Both the position numbers and the translations under genes were made by a program. Below the pieces are notes generated by a model, which was not told the DNA's origin, did no database searches, and was given only the letters and a program-made list of their open reading frames with translations. Below are positions 1-9,891 of a stretch of DNA of 10,838 nucleotides, piece after piece. Origin of the DNA: Actinomycetes bacterium (lineage in GTDB: Bacteria; Actinomycetota; Actinomycetes; Actinomycetales; Actinomycetaceae); assembly GCA_023420745.1 (NCBI GenBank), contig JAEZVQ010000154.1, positions 1-10,838 of the forward strand, given 5' to 3'. The first letter of the stretch is position 1. Each line of letters opens with the position of its first letter.

Positions 1-2377
1 CACCTGCTCCACGCCGCGCGTCGACGCTTCTCACCAGCTGATCGAGATCGGGGATGATGAGCGGGACACCGGCGGCAATGATCTCGCTAATCTCGGTGAG
101 TGATCCAGCTTCACCGGGATTATCGCAGCGATAGCAGCGTGGCAACCACGAAGCGAGTGCGCCGATCATCTCCTCGCGTGCCTGGCGATCTCCGCAGACG
201 GCGAGAATCCCGTGGTTCGGCAATACTCTTGCCGTATCGTCCTCAATACTTTCGACGATGGCAATCCCTCTCCCGCGCTGTTTCCTCAGCCTCGAGATGA
301 TCGAGTCGGCAGTGGGTGGTGGCAGCCACAACGGTTGACATCGCTCGATACGTGGCTCGTCAAGGTCAAGACTCATCGTTGGATCCCACGCCCACTGCAC
401 CTCAATCGGATCGCCAGCGTCAACAATGGCAAGACCCGGTGTTCGCGCCAAATGCGCAGCGGCATCGCTGCCGAGCATTTCAATCGAATCTGCGACGTGC
501 TGTGTCCGCAACGCGATCCGCAACGTCAGGTTCGCTCGCATCGCGGCGGTGACGACGCCGCTCGGGCTTTGCGTCGCGGCGATCAGATGGATTCCCAGTG
601 CCCGCCCCCGTGCGGCAAAGTCAACGAGGTCATCGCGCACTCCGGGATGAGTGCGCAGCATGTGGCGAAACTCGTCAATGACACACAGGATTCGCGGCGG
701 CGCCGTGTCCGGTTCGTGAATCTCCCATTCGGTGAGATCGCGATACCCGCGAGCGGCCAGGTGATCTTCGCGCAGTCGTAACTGCCGCCCGATGGCGCGA
801 ACGATTCGGGAGGTATCCGAGGGATTCAGATCGGTGAACACCCCCTCACAGTGCGGCAAAGAGTTGAAAGCTCGAAACGCCACTCCACCTTTGTAGTCAA
901 TGAGGATGAGCCGCAGGGCGTGCGGAGGGTAGCGTCTGGCAAGCTGGGTGATCCACGTGCGCAATACCTCAGATTTTCCGCTTCCCGTTGTTCCGGCGAC
1001 GAGAGCATGCGGACCGTCGCGAACGAGGTCAATCACGACCGGATCGCCGCGTTGTCCGCCCTCCGCTGGTTGCTTTCGCCCAATAAGGACAGCGAGATGC
1101 CCTCGCTCCGTTGTTCTCTGAGCGCGCAGATCATCGTCGAGCATGACCGGTGCTGGCACAGCCTCGCCCGCGGGAAGGCAACGCGAACCGCTCGACTGCT
1201 GCGAATGCGTCTCGGGGAGAACCCGAAATGGCGGTGGCATCGAAGCGTCGATGACGTGGGTAATCGCATCGTCCGCGCTAACGGCATCATCGAGGCACCG
1301 AACACTGACCTGCGGCGCACCAGGGTGGGCAACCATCATCAGCTGCCAGGTGATCCACCGCTGCCAGGCTTCAGCCCAGGCGCCGCGAATAGCAACAGCG
1401 GCACCCGGGTTGACCACTTGGCGCCGGGGTCGCGGCAGGGTTGACCACACGAGCACCCGACAGCCAATACGCCAGTGCCGCAGATGCGGCGCGGGGGTGA
1501 CTTCAATGGTCAGGTCGCGCGACAGCGCGGTTAGAGCTGATGATTGTCGTGCCACGACCGGTGTCGATTCATCCGTATCCGATCGCTGCTCGTCCGCGAA
1601 AGTCATGGTCGATGACATCGCGTGTGCGGCGTAGAGCAGGGAGCGGTGATCGGGAGATCGTCGACGCAACCGCTCACGCACGATTGCCACGATATAGGCC
1701 GCTATCGCAGCGATTCCGACAATGCTGAGAATGAGGATCCAGCGTGCGTGAGCGCTGCCGAGTGCACGGATGACGAACCATAGCAGCCACACCAGGGGCA
1801 AGGTCGCGGTGAGCCAGGTCCAACGTCGGCGACCACGCGACGGGGTGAGAAGCTCGCGAGCAATATCGGGACCGAGGCGCTGCGGGGGCGCGTGAGCAGT
1901 CACAACGCTACGCCCGATCAGTATGACGCTGCCGGGAACGATGGTGACGTCCTCACATCCTCGTAACCACGCCCATCGTGGGCGCAAACCGGGCAGGATT
2001 GGGCGACACTTCCCCGCGAAGATCCCATTTGTCGATTCGTCGTCGGCGAGAATCACGTCGCGACGCGTCGCTGAGGTTCTCTCGACCCGGAGGGTGCAGT
2101 GACGCCTCGAAATTGAGCGGTCACGCAGCGTCATTCGTTCCCTGTCTGTCACGGATTCCCGTGTGGTGTCTGCGGTGTCCTCGCCAGGGTCTCGCCGTCC
2201 AATGGCGAGTTGGCGCGGAGTCGGAATGACGATGGTGCCGCTATCGACGCCACTGTCGACGAGGAGGTGCACCGGTGCGCTAATCAACGCCACGGGGCTG
2301 ACACTGGGAACCGATCCGCAGCGTTCTTCTCCGATCCCCGCAACGCCCAGATGGCTGCCGTCGTCATGGTCTGTCAT
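1..2377 (-). CDS. FHA-domain membrane-anchored FtsK/SpoIIIE ATPase, EssC/EccC-like (3' end outside window)
   Basis: The frame is open from the ATG at 2377 to the left edge (792 codons, no stop), so the C-terminus is missing. Domains in order: an FHA phosphothreonine-binding domain at about residues 35-125 (GR at 60-61, SRRH at 90-93, STNG at 115-118); two hydrophobic helices at about 186-203 and 213-234; a linker; then an FtsK/SpoIIIE ATPase. Walker A is AGTTGSGKSE (K468), followed by IDYKGG at 493-498, Walker B ILCVIDEF (D568, E569) and GIHLIAATQSPSGVV at 595-609. The Walker A and IDYKGG patterns fit EssC/EccC of type VII secretion better than chromosomal FtsK. A second domain begins near 690 and has no P-loop. 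The ATG has no clear Shine-Dalgarno; an in-frame GTG at 2416 has AAAGG 9 nt upstream and may be the true start. By family it would be a coupling ATPase in the inner membrane, possibly controlled by Ser/Thr kinases. Its substrate is unknown. Confidence 0.88.
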   Translation of the reverse strand, partial: MTDHDDGSHLGVAGIGEERCGSVPSVSPVALISAPVHLLVDSGVDSGTIVIPTPRQLAIGRRDPGEDTADTTRESVTDRERMTLRDRSISRRHCTLRVERTSATRRDVILADDESTNGIFAGKCRPILPGLRPRWAWLRGCEDVTIVPGSVILIGRSVVTAHAPPQRLGPDIARELLTPSRGRRRWTWLTATLPLVWLLWFVIRALGSAHARWILILSIVGIAAIAAYIVAIVRERLRRRSPDHRSLLYAAHAMSSTMTFADEQRSDTDESTPVVARQSSALTALSRDLTIEVTPAPHLRHWRIGCRVLVWSTLPRPRRQVVNPGAAVAIRGAWAEAWQRWITWQLMMVAHPGAPQVSVRCLDDAVSADDAITHVIDASMPPPFRVLPETHSQQSSGSRCLPAGEAVPAPVMLDDDLRAQRTTERGHLAVLIGRKQPAEGGQRGDPVVIDLVRDGPHALVAGTTGSGKSEVLRTWITQLARRYPPHALRLILIDYKGGVAFRAFNSLPHCEGVFTDLNPSDTSRIVRAIGRQLRLREDHLAARGYRDLTEWEIHEPDTAPPRILCVIDEFRHMLRTHPGVRDDLVDFAARGRALGIHLIAATQSPSGVVTAAMRANLTLRIALRTQHVADSIEMLGSDAAAHLARTPGLAIVDAGDPIEVQWAWDPTMSLDLDEPRIERCQPLWLPPPTADSIISRLRKQRGRGIAIVESIEDDTARVLPNHGILAVCGDRQAREEMIGALASWLPRCYRCDNPGEAGSLTEISEIIAAGVPLIIPDLDQLVRSVDARRGAG

Positions 2378-5046
<2,669 letters not shown>

Positions 5047-5106
5047 CGTACGGATTTCACACGTCACGCTCGTGCGCACGTCTCGCGCGCTTGTTGACAG
5101 CGGCGG

Positions 5107-6570
5107 CTACTCGTCTTCGAGGTTGGCACGAATCGTGACGACCGTCCCCGGTGCATCCTCGCGACGCTCCCACGTAATCGATCCGCGCAACTCACCGGAC
5201 ACGACAGTGGACACGATCTGAGTTCCTAACCCTGACCGTGCTCGCCCGGGTTCGATCCCCTCCCCCTCGTCAGCGACGCGGACGGTAAGGTCATTGCCCT
5301 CGCGCTCGACGCGAACATGAACAGCACCAGCACGGTCAGGATAGGCGTGTTCAACACAGTTGGCCACCAGCTCATTGAGGACAGTGGCCAATGCCTGCGC
5401 GTCGTCAGCACCGACCGTACCGAAGGACCCCTCGAAATCAACGGTCACGGGGTAGTCGGTTCGCGCCACTGTCGCCGCGAGACGCAGAATCTGCTGCGCC
5501 ACTTCGTCGAACTCGACGCGGGCATTGACATTTTGGCTCAACGCCGCGTGAACCGTGGCAATGGCAGCAACCCGCCGCTCGGCTTCCGCCAACGCGATGC
5601 GCGCCTCTTCCGAGGAGGTTCGCCGCGACTGCAATCGCAGCAATGCCGACACAGTCTGAAGATTGTTCTTCACCCGGTGGTGAATCTCTCGAATCGTCGC
5701 GTCCTTCGTCATCAGCTCGAGTTCGCGTCGGCGCACTTCAGAAACGTCTCGCGTGAGCAGCACCGCACCGAGGCGGCGACCGTTTTCAAGCAGGGGCACG
5801 GCACGCATCGTCACCGTGGCACGTGCGGACTCGAGTTCGACCCGCCACGATGCCTTTCCCATGACGACGACAGCGAGGGTTTCGTCAATCTGCTGATCGT
5901 GTTTGACGATCGTGGTGACGTCTTCGATGAGGCTGCGCCCCACCGGATTCTCACGAATTCCCAAGCGACGCAGACACGACACCGCATTCGGGGTAATGTG
6001 GCGCACCACGCCGGCATCGTCAAGGAGGATTGCCCCGTCCATCACACGCGGCTGCCCGTGAGTGACCGACGTCGGAGTCGCATCGTAGGGGTATTCGCCG
6101 CGCACAATCATTTCCGCGAGGATGTCGGCCGCATCGAGCGTCCAGTTTTCCTCGTTGTTGAGGAAGTTCGGGCTTGACAGGTTTGCCTCACGAGTAATCA
6201 CCGCGATGGTACGCCCTTCACGCACCACCGGAATACACAGTTCACCCACCGCGTAGGATCCCGCCCAACGCGCACCGTGGTTGCGAATCACCGTGCCACT
6301 CGCCACTGCTTGTGCGAGGATTTTCGCCCGCATCACCGAGGCATACATCCCGACCACGTCATCGAGGTGAATGGTTGAGGCAGTAGCGGGGCGGGCGTGT
6401 GCGACCGAGAGGAAACGATTATCGTCAGTCGGGAGCCACATCACGAGATCCGCTGCCGCCAAGTCGCTCATCACCTGCCAGTCGGCGAGTATGAGGTGGA
6501 GCCAGTCGAGGTCGGCATGGGTGAGCGGTGTCGTCGAATGCGTCTGGGCGATCTCGGTCAGGCTCTGCAT
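5107..6570 (-). CDS. pdtaS: PdtaS-type sensor histidine kinase
   Basis: It is a cytosolic two-component sensor kinase of 487 residues with no membrane segment. A GAF domain spans about residues 20-155 and a PAS-like domain about 175-275. The HisKA_2 dimerisation segment contains DATIREIHHRVKNNLQTV, with the phosphoacceptor histidine at 297 or 298. The HATPase domain has an N box at NELVANCVEHAYP (399-411), VADEGEGIEPG at 432-442 and SGLGTQIV at 446-453. The phosphoacceptor segment is nearly identical to what I recall of Mycobacterium tuberculosis PdtaS, whose partner PdtaR is an ANTAR-domain antiterminator; no regulator gene lies in this window. The two cysteines tied to copper and nitric oxide sensing in that protein align here with S55 and A59. 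The gene is convergent with ligA (60 bp gap) and divergent from the DUF2505 gene. Only a weak Shine-Dalgarno precedes ATG 6570, while TAAAGT sits at leaderless spacing. Confidence 0.9.
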   Translation of the reverse strand: MQSLTEIAQTHSTTPLTHADLDWLHLILADWQVMSDLAAADLVMWLPTDDNRFLSVAHARPATASTIHLDDVVGMYASVMRAKILAQAVASGTVIRNHGARWAGSYAVGELCIPVVREGRTIAVITREANLSSPNFLNNEENWTLDAADILAEMIVRGEYPYDATPTSVTHGQPRVMDGAILLDDAGVVRHITPNAVSCLRRLGIRENPVGRSLIEDVTTIVKHDQQIDETLAVVVMGKASWRVELESARATVTMRAVPLLENGRRLGAVLLTRDVSEVRRRELELMTKDATIREIHHRVKNNLQTVSALLRLQSRRTSSEEARIALAEAERRVAAIATVHAALSQNVNARVEFDEVAQQILRLAATVARTDYPVTVDFEGSFGTVGADDAQALATVLNELVANCVEHAYPDRAGAVHVRVEREGNDLTVRVADEGEGIEPGRARSGLGTQIVSTVVSGELRGSITWERREDAPGTVVTIRANLEDE

Positions 6571-6576
6571 AGCTTC

Positions 6577-6582
6577 ACTTTA
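6577..6582 (-). promoter_or_regulatory. Candidate -10 element for a leaderless pdtaS transcript
   Basis: On the minus strand TAAAGT (pattern TAnnnT) ends 6 nt before the pdtaS ATG, which would place the transcription start at or next to the A of the start codon. Leaderless genes with this arrangement are common in Actinomycetota. No clear -35 is visible, which is also usual for such promoters. The call rests on spacing and one hexamer only. Confidence 0.35.
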
Positions 6583-6620
6583 CGACGCACCATCGTGATG
6601 GCCATAGACGGCAGTAACCA

Positions 6621-6626
6621 TAGAAT
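6621..6626 (+). promoter_or_regulatory. Candidate -10 element for the DUF2505 gene
   Basis: TAGAAT matches the TATAAT consensus in five of six positions. It lies 22 nt before the DUF2505 start codon and just upstream of a strong Shine-Dalgarno (GGAGGA at 6638-6643), so the transcript leader would be about 16 nt. No good -35 hexamer is found 16-18 nt upstream. Confidence 0.35.
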
Positions 6627-6648
6627 GGGTGAGGATCGGAGGAAACGA

Positions 6649-7164
6649 ATGCACACGACAACGACGATCACCTACCCGCTCACCAACCCGCACGACGTTC
6701 TCGCCATGATGCGCGATGAAACATTCCAACGCCTACGCGTGGAGGGCACGCCAATTGATCTTGTGAGCTTCCAGGTTGAAAACGATAGTGCCTGCGGCGA
6801 TTCCATCACGTCGATCATCCTCGTATGGAAGGTTGACGTCGAGCGTGTGCGCCAAGACCCTCGTGCCGCCAGTCTCGCGCGTTTCATCCGCTCGTCATCG
6901 CCGATCACGATCCGCCTCGTCGAAAAGTGGAACGCGGATGGAACTGCGGCAACAACCTCGATCACTATTGCCGATTTCGACGTGAGCGCCGAGATTTCCT
7001 CGACGCTGCGTGCGGTCGATGGCAGCGTGCGCCGAGGAGCCGAGGTGTCGTTGCGCTGCAGGATCCCACTGGTGGGGGCGATGGTTGAGCGCCACGCCAT
7101 GCCTCACGTGGTCGACGTGGTGCGTCGTGACGAGGAAGCAGCTGTGCGCTGGTGCTCCCGCTAG
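6649..7164 (+). CDS. DUF2505 family protein
   Basis: The protein has 171 residues and no signal peptide or membrane segment. The opening (TTTITYPLTNPHDVLAMMRDETFQ) and the closing segment (IPLVGAMVERHAMPHVVDVVRRDEEAAVRW) fit the DUF2505 family, a mostly actinobacterial group thought to have a START/Bet v1-like fold. Such folds often bind small hydrophobic ligands, but no function is established and I claim none. The start at ATG 6649 is chosen because GGAGGA ends 5 nt upstream; an in-frame ATG at 6625 lies before this ribosome site and is less likely. The gene is divergent from pdtaS (78 bp between starts) and is followed by an 81 bp gap before the OsmC-family gene. The family call is from memory of its conserved ends. 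Confidence 0.72.
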   Translation: MHTTTTITYPLTNPHDVLAMMRDETFQRLRVEGTPIDLVSFQVENDSACGDSITSIILVWKVDVERVRQDPRAASLARFIRSSSPITIRLVEKWNADGTAATTSITIADFDVSAEISSTLRAVDGSVRRGAEVSLRCRIPLVGAMVERHAMPHVVDVVRRDEEAAVRWCSR

Positions 7165-7245
7165 CCGACGGGCACGGGGAACAATCACAGGAATAATGAG
7201 ATACTGAGCGAGAGACTGCTCGACACCACCGATAAGGAGACAGCA

Positions 7246-7653
7246 ATGAGTCAGGGATGGTGGCTGGAACGAACCGGACCGGGTTCCTTCATTGGACGCA
7301 CGGCCAACGGGTTGAGCGTGAAAATCGGTCACGGTGACGACGAGTTCACCCCCGGCGACCTCCTCGCGCTTGCCGTTGCCGGCTGCAACGCGACGTCATC
7401 AGATGCACGTTTTGCTGCTGTCCTTGGGGATGACTACTCCTCAACGGTTGGGATTAGTGCCGACTATGACAAGGACACCGATCGTTTTACCCATATGGAT
7501 GTCGAGTTCGTCGCCGACACATCCGCGCTTTCTGACGATGAGCGCGCACAACTCGAGCGTCGCGCCCGCGGCGCGATTGAGCGCAAGTGCACGATTTCGC
7601 ACACGGTGACGACCGGGATGAGTGTCGACGTGTCATTCTCCTCGGATTTCTAG
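7246..7653 (+). CDS. OsmC-family protein
   Basis: OsmC/Ohr proteins reduce organic hydroperoxides with a reactive cysteine pair and act as cytosolic dimers. The product here has 135 residues, the usual length. The first cysteine is C47 in TPGDLLALAVAGCNATS, matching the family's conserved helix, and the second is C115 in IERKCTISHTV. The 68-residue spacing is as expected. ATG 7246 is supported by AAGGAG at 7234-7239, 6 nt upstream. The protein looks closer to the broad OsmC group than to Ohr itself, so the exact substrate is unclear and no gene symbol is given. It lies 78 bp upstream of the EcsC-family gene on the same strand and may or may not be co-transcribed with it. The possible promoter region at 7177-7205 has no clear -35/-10 pair. 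Confidence 0.85.
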   Translation: MSQGWWLERTGPGSFIGRTANGLSVKIGHGDDEFTPGDLLALAVAGCNATSSDARFAAVLGDDYSSTVGISADYDKDTDRFTHMDVEFVADTSALSDDERAQLERRARGAIERKCTISHTVTTGMSVDVSFSSDF

Positions 7654-7682
7654 GCTGAGGAACCGCATTCGACGAACCGAGT

Positions 7683-7697
7683 TGTCTCGGCGAGACA
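7683..7697. promoter_or_regulatory. Operator-like palindrome before the EcsC-family gene
   Basis: TGTCTCGGCGAGACA is a perfect inverted repeat with 7-nt arms around one central base. A second, wider pair, GTTGTC (7681-7686) and GACAAC (7702-7707), overlaps and encloses it. It sits in the 78 bp gap between the OsmC gene and the GTG of the EcsC-family gene, a plausible place for a dimeric repressor. A 7-nt inverted repeat with one fixed spacer is expected about 0.7 times in a window this long, so position is the main argument. No T tract follows, so a terminator is unlikely. Confidence 0.3.
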
Positions 7698-7731
7698 CGA
7701 TGACAACGAGTCACGACGACAAGGGAAGTAG

Positions 7732-8535
7732 GTGTTGACAGTGAAGTCTGGTCTTATTCGCCGCTCCGCTGAAAAAACTTCGAGTTTTTTCACGGCTGTG
7801 CGCAACGCCCGCTCGATCCTCGACGTGGTCGACGCGATGATTGACATTCCTTCGGATGCGATCGATGCTCGCGTCAACGAGTTGCGTCGCAGCAATCCCG
7901 GTGCCACACCTGCACAGCTGTGTGACTTGGTGACGAAGCGATTTCGCCGCCTCGCAGCCTCAACCTCGGGAGTGGCGGGCGCCAGTGCTGCTCTCCCGAG
8001 TGTCGGCACGGCCGCAAGTGTGGGACTGTCGGGTGCTCAACTGGTGGCATTCGTGGCCGAAGCTGGCTACTACGTGTTGACCTTGGCGCATCTCCATGGT
8101 GTTCCCGTCGAGGATAAAGATCGCCGCCGCCTGCTCATCCTCACGGCTCTCATGGGCGACGAGGGTGCGCAGATCGCCACCTCGCAGTTCGGTTTCTCGA
8201 CACTGACCGCGCTCAAGGGCTACGCCTCCGACATTCAGCGGCGCACAATCAAACGGGTCAACCAGGTGCTCGCCAAACGTGCGGCACGCCAGGTCGGTCG
8301 CAAGGGCATTGCCGCAACAATCGGTCGTGCTTTCCCCTTCGGTATCGGAGCCGCTCTCGGCTGGGTGATTGGGCGGTCGATGGCTAACGGCGTCATCGAA
8401 GGAGCGCGTGCGGCGCTTGGCCCGGCGCCGCAGGAGTTCACCACGCCCATCACCATCGACGTTGACGTCGTTGAATCCCATGTGGGCACTGTCCCTTCGA
8501 GCACCGGCACGTCCGGCATCGGTCACGATCGGTGA
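7732..8535 (+). CDS. EcsC-family protein
   Basis: The product has 267 residues. The core resembles actinobacterial EcsC-family proteins: [20 protein letters not shown] (73-92), then [38 protein letters not shown], and a glycine-rich segment [20 protein letters not shown] (201-220). The two glycine/alanine-rich stretches look membrane-associated. The family is named after EcsC of the Bacillus Ecs cluster and its biochemical role is unknown. Start choice is among GTG 7732, TTG 7735 and GTG 7741: AAGGGAAG at 7721-7728 gives good spacing to the first two. The stop is 11 nt before the thyA start, and the thyA ribosome site begins 2 nt after it, so the genes are probably co-transcribed. A perfect AT-rich inverted repeat covers codons 14-20. 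The last 35 residues are low in conservation and probably flexible. Confidence 0.78.
   Translation: MLTVKSGLIRRSAEKTSSFFTAVRNARSILDVVDAMIDIPSDAIDARVNELRRSNPGATPAQLCDLVTKRFRRLAASTSGVAGASAALPSVGTAASVGLSGAQLVAFVAEAGYYVLTLAHLHGVPVEDKDRRRLLILTALMGDEGAQIATSQFGFSTLTALKGYASDIQRRTIKRVNQVLAKRAARQVGRKGIAATIGRAFPFGIGAALGWVIGRSMANGVIEGARAALGPAPQEFTTPITIDVDVVESHVGTVPSSTGTSGIGHDR
7771..7791 (+). repeat. Perfect AT-rich hairpin inside the 5' end of the EcsC-family gene
   Basis: GAAAAAACT at 7771-7779 is the exact reverse complement of AGTTTTTTC at 7783-7791, with TCG between. The 9-bp stem with 3-nt loop carries A6 and T6 runs in an otherwise GC-rich gene. It spans codons 14-20 (E K T S S F F), about 40 nt after the start codon. 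It could slow ribosomes, mask the start region, or be only a codon coincidence. The stem is AT-rich, so it would be weak as RNA. Confidence 0.6.
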
Positions 8536-8546
8536 CGGAGGATAAG

Positions 8547-9350
8547 ATGACCGACACGAACCGCGCCTACGAGGATCTCCTCGCTGACGTATTGACCAAC
8601 GGCACAGTCAAATCGGATCGCACGGGGACGGGAACGCGATCGGTTTTCGGTCGCCAACTGCGCTACAACCTGCGCGAATCCTTCCCATTGATCACCACGA
8701 AGCGCGTGCACATGAAGTCGATTATCGGCGAACTGCTGTGGTTCCTTTCCGGTGATTCCAATGTGCGGTGGCTGCAAGACAATGGGATTCGCATTTGGAA
8801 CGAGTGGGCGGATGAGGATGGCGAGCTCGGTCCGGTCTACGGTGTGCAATGGCGGTCGTGGCCAACCCCCGACGGGCGACATATCGACCAGATTTCCGAG
8901 GTTCTCGACACGCTGACACGCGATCCTGATTCGCGCCGGATGCTCGTCTCGGCGTGGAATGTGTCGGAGCTTGACCGGATGGCGCTCGCTCCTTGCCATG
9001 CGTTTTTCCAGCTCTACGTTAGCAACGGTGAGCTGTCGCTCCAGATCTACCAGCGCAGTGCTGACCTTTTCCTCGGGGTGCCGTTCAATATCGCCTCCTA
9101 CGCGCTGCTGACCCACATGTTTGCCCAGCAGGTGGGGCTGAAAGTCGGAGACCTGGTGTGGACAGGCGGCGACTGCCACATCTATTCCAACCACGTCGAT
9201 CAGGTGCGTGAGCAACTCAGCCGCGAACCCTACCCGTTCCCGCGTCTGAAGCTACGTCGCGCGTCGTCGATGTTTGACTATCACTTTGACGACGTGACCA
9301 TCCACGACTACCGCCATCATCCAACCATCTCCGCGCCGGTTGCGGTGTAG
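8547..9350 (+). CDS. thyA: Thymidylate synthase ThyA
   Basis: It methylates dUMP to dTMP with 5,10-methylenetetrahydrofolate, releasing dihydrofolate, in the cytosol. The product has 267 residues, close to the 264 of E. coli ThyA. Conserved elements: [13 protein letters not shown] near 23-35; [11 protein letters not shown] at 129-139 with the phosphate-binding arginine pair; the catalytic cysteine C150 in [32 protein letters not shown] at 169-188; and [12 protein letters not shown] at 208-219. The frame can be extended 15 nt upstream to GTG 8532, but ATG 8547 is preferred because GGAGGA (8537-8542) ends 4 nt before it and the protein then starts at the normal family position. It sits between the EcsC-family gene and folA in a tight plus-strand cluster. 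All key residues are present. Confidence 0.98.
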   Translation: MTDTNRAYEDLLADVLTNGTVKSDRTGTGTRSVFGRQLRYNLRESFPLITTKRVHMKSIIGELLWFLSGDSNVRWLQDNGIRIWNEWADEDGELGPVYGVQWRSWPTPDGRHIDQISEVLDTLTRDPDSRRMLVSAWNVSELDRMALAPCHAFFQLYVSNGELSLQIYQRSADLFLGVPFNIASYALLTHMFAQQVGLKVGDLVWTGGDCHIYSNHVDQVREQLSREPYPFPRLKLRRASSMFDYHFDDVTIHDYRHHPTISAPVAV

Positions 9351-9372
9351 TTGAGTCCTCAGGGAGTACGCG

Positions 9373-9891
9373 ATGACGATCAGGATGATCTGGGCGCAAG
9401 ATAGCAACCGTGTCCTCGGCACAGGAACATCGATGCTGTGGCACGTTCCCGCCGACTTCCAGTTCTTCAAGCGCTCGACACTAGGATTTCCCGTCATTAT
9501 GGGGCGAAGCTCGTGGGAGGCGTTGGGATCCTCCGCGCCGCTCCCGGGTCGCACCAATATTGTGGTGACACGCCAGCCGGATTTCATCGCCGACGGTGCC
9601 CTCGTCGCACACTCCCTCGACGATGCAATCACCATTGCGCACAGTGACGGCGACGACGTGTGGATCGCCGGAGGAGCACAGATTTACGCCCAGGCAATCA
9701 GCCTCGCCGACGAACTCGTGGTCACTGATCTCGACCTGACAGTGTCGGAAGATGAGCATGTCGTCTATGCGCCGACAATTGACGACGCTGAGTGGGCAGT
9801 TGACTCAACGCGTTCGGATGCGACGTGGCGGGAACGTTCAGGGGATGCCCGATGGCGGGTGACAACCTACGTGCGTCGACACGGCGGTTAG
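9373..9891 (+). CDS. folA: Dihydrofolate reductase
   Basis: It reduces dihydrofolate to tetrahydrofolate with NADPH, restoring the cofactor that ThyA consumes; trimethoprim targets this enzyme family. The product has 172 residues. Visible motifs: a nucleotide-binding start with DSNRVLGTG (10-18); LWHVPADFQFFKR with D28 equal to the substrate-binding Asp27 of E. coli; PVIMGRSSWEALG; LPGRTNIVVTRQ; and the VWIAGGAQIYAQAI glycine pair. ATG 9373 is supported by AGGGAG at 9361-9366, 6 nt upstream. It follows thyA by 22 nt, an arrangement common in bacteria. Position 29 is phenylalanine where E. coli has Leu28, a site that contacts antifolates; I do not infer resistance from it. The stop codon TAG (9889-9891) overlaps the opposing stop of the TauE/SafE-family gene. 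Confidence 0.96.
   Translation: MTIRMIWAQDSNRVLGTGTSMLWHVPADFQFFKRSTLGFPVIMGRSSWEALGSSAPLPGRTNIVVTRQPDFIADGALVAHSLDDAITIAHSDGDDVWIAGGAQIYAQAISLADELVVTDLDLTVSEDEHVVYAPTIDDAEWAVDSTRSDATWRERSGDARWRVTTYVRRHGG

Noticed and set aside
212..1634. Several plus-strand open frames of 60-197 codons at the left end
   Set aside because: They are opposite the FHA-FtsK gene, whose minus-strand frame is uninterrupted and carries FHA and ATPase motifs; the plus-strand products are low-complexity and arginine-rich.
5047..5106. Possible bidirectional terminator between convergent ligA and pdtaS, including the palindrome CGTGCGCACG at 5071-5080
   Set aside because: The palindrome has no loop and no T tract on either strand; I see no recognisable terminator in the gap.
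5317..6177. 286-codon open frame on the plus strand opposite pdtaS
   Set aside because: The opposite strand encodes a well-conserved kinase, and this frame has no known motif or good ribosome site.
7152..7175. Imperfect hairpin over the DUF2505 stop codon (GTGC-CCG against CGGGCAC, two-base bulge)
   Set aside because: No T tract follows and the stem has a bulge, so it does not qualify as an intrinsic terminator.
7177..7205. GGGAAC upstream of the OsmC-family gene, resembling the -35 of SigR/SigH oxidative-stress promoters
   Set aside because: No GTT-type -10 element occurs at the required 16-20 nt spacing; GATACT at 7200-7205 is only a weak general -10.
8523..9215. 230-codon open frame on the minus strand opposite thyA
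   Set aside because: It is the complement of conserved thymidylate synthase codons and shows no protein family signature.
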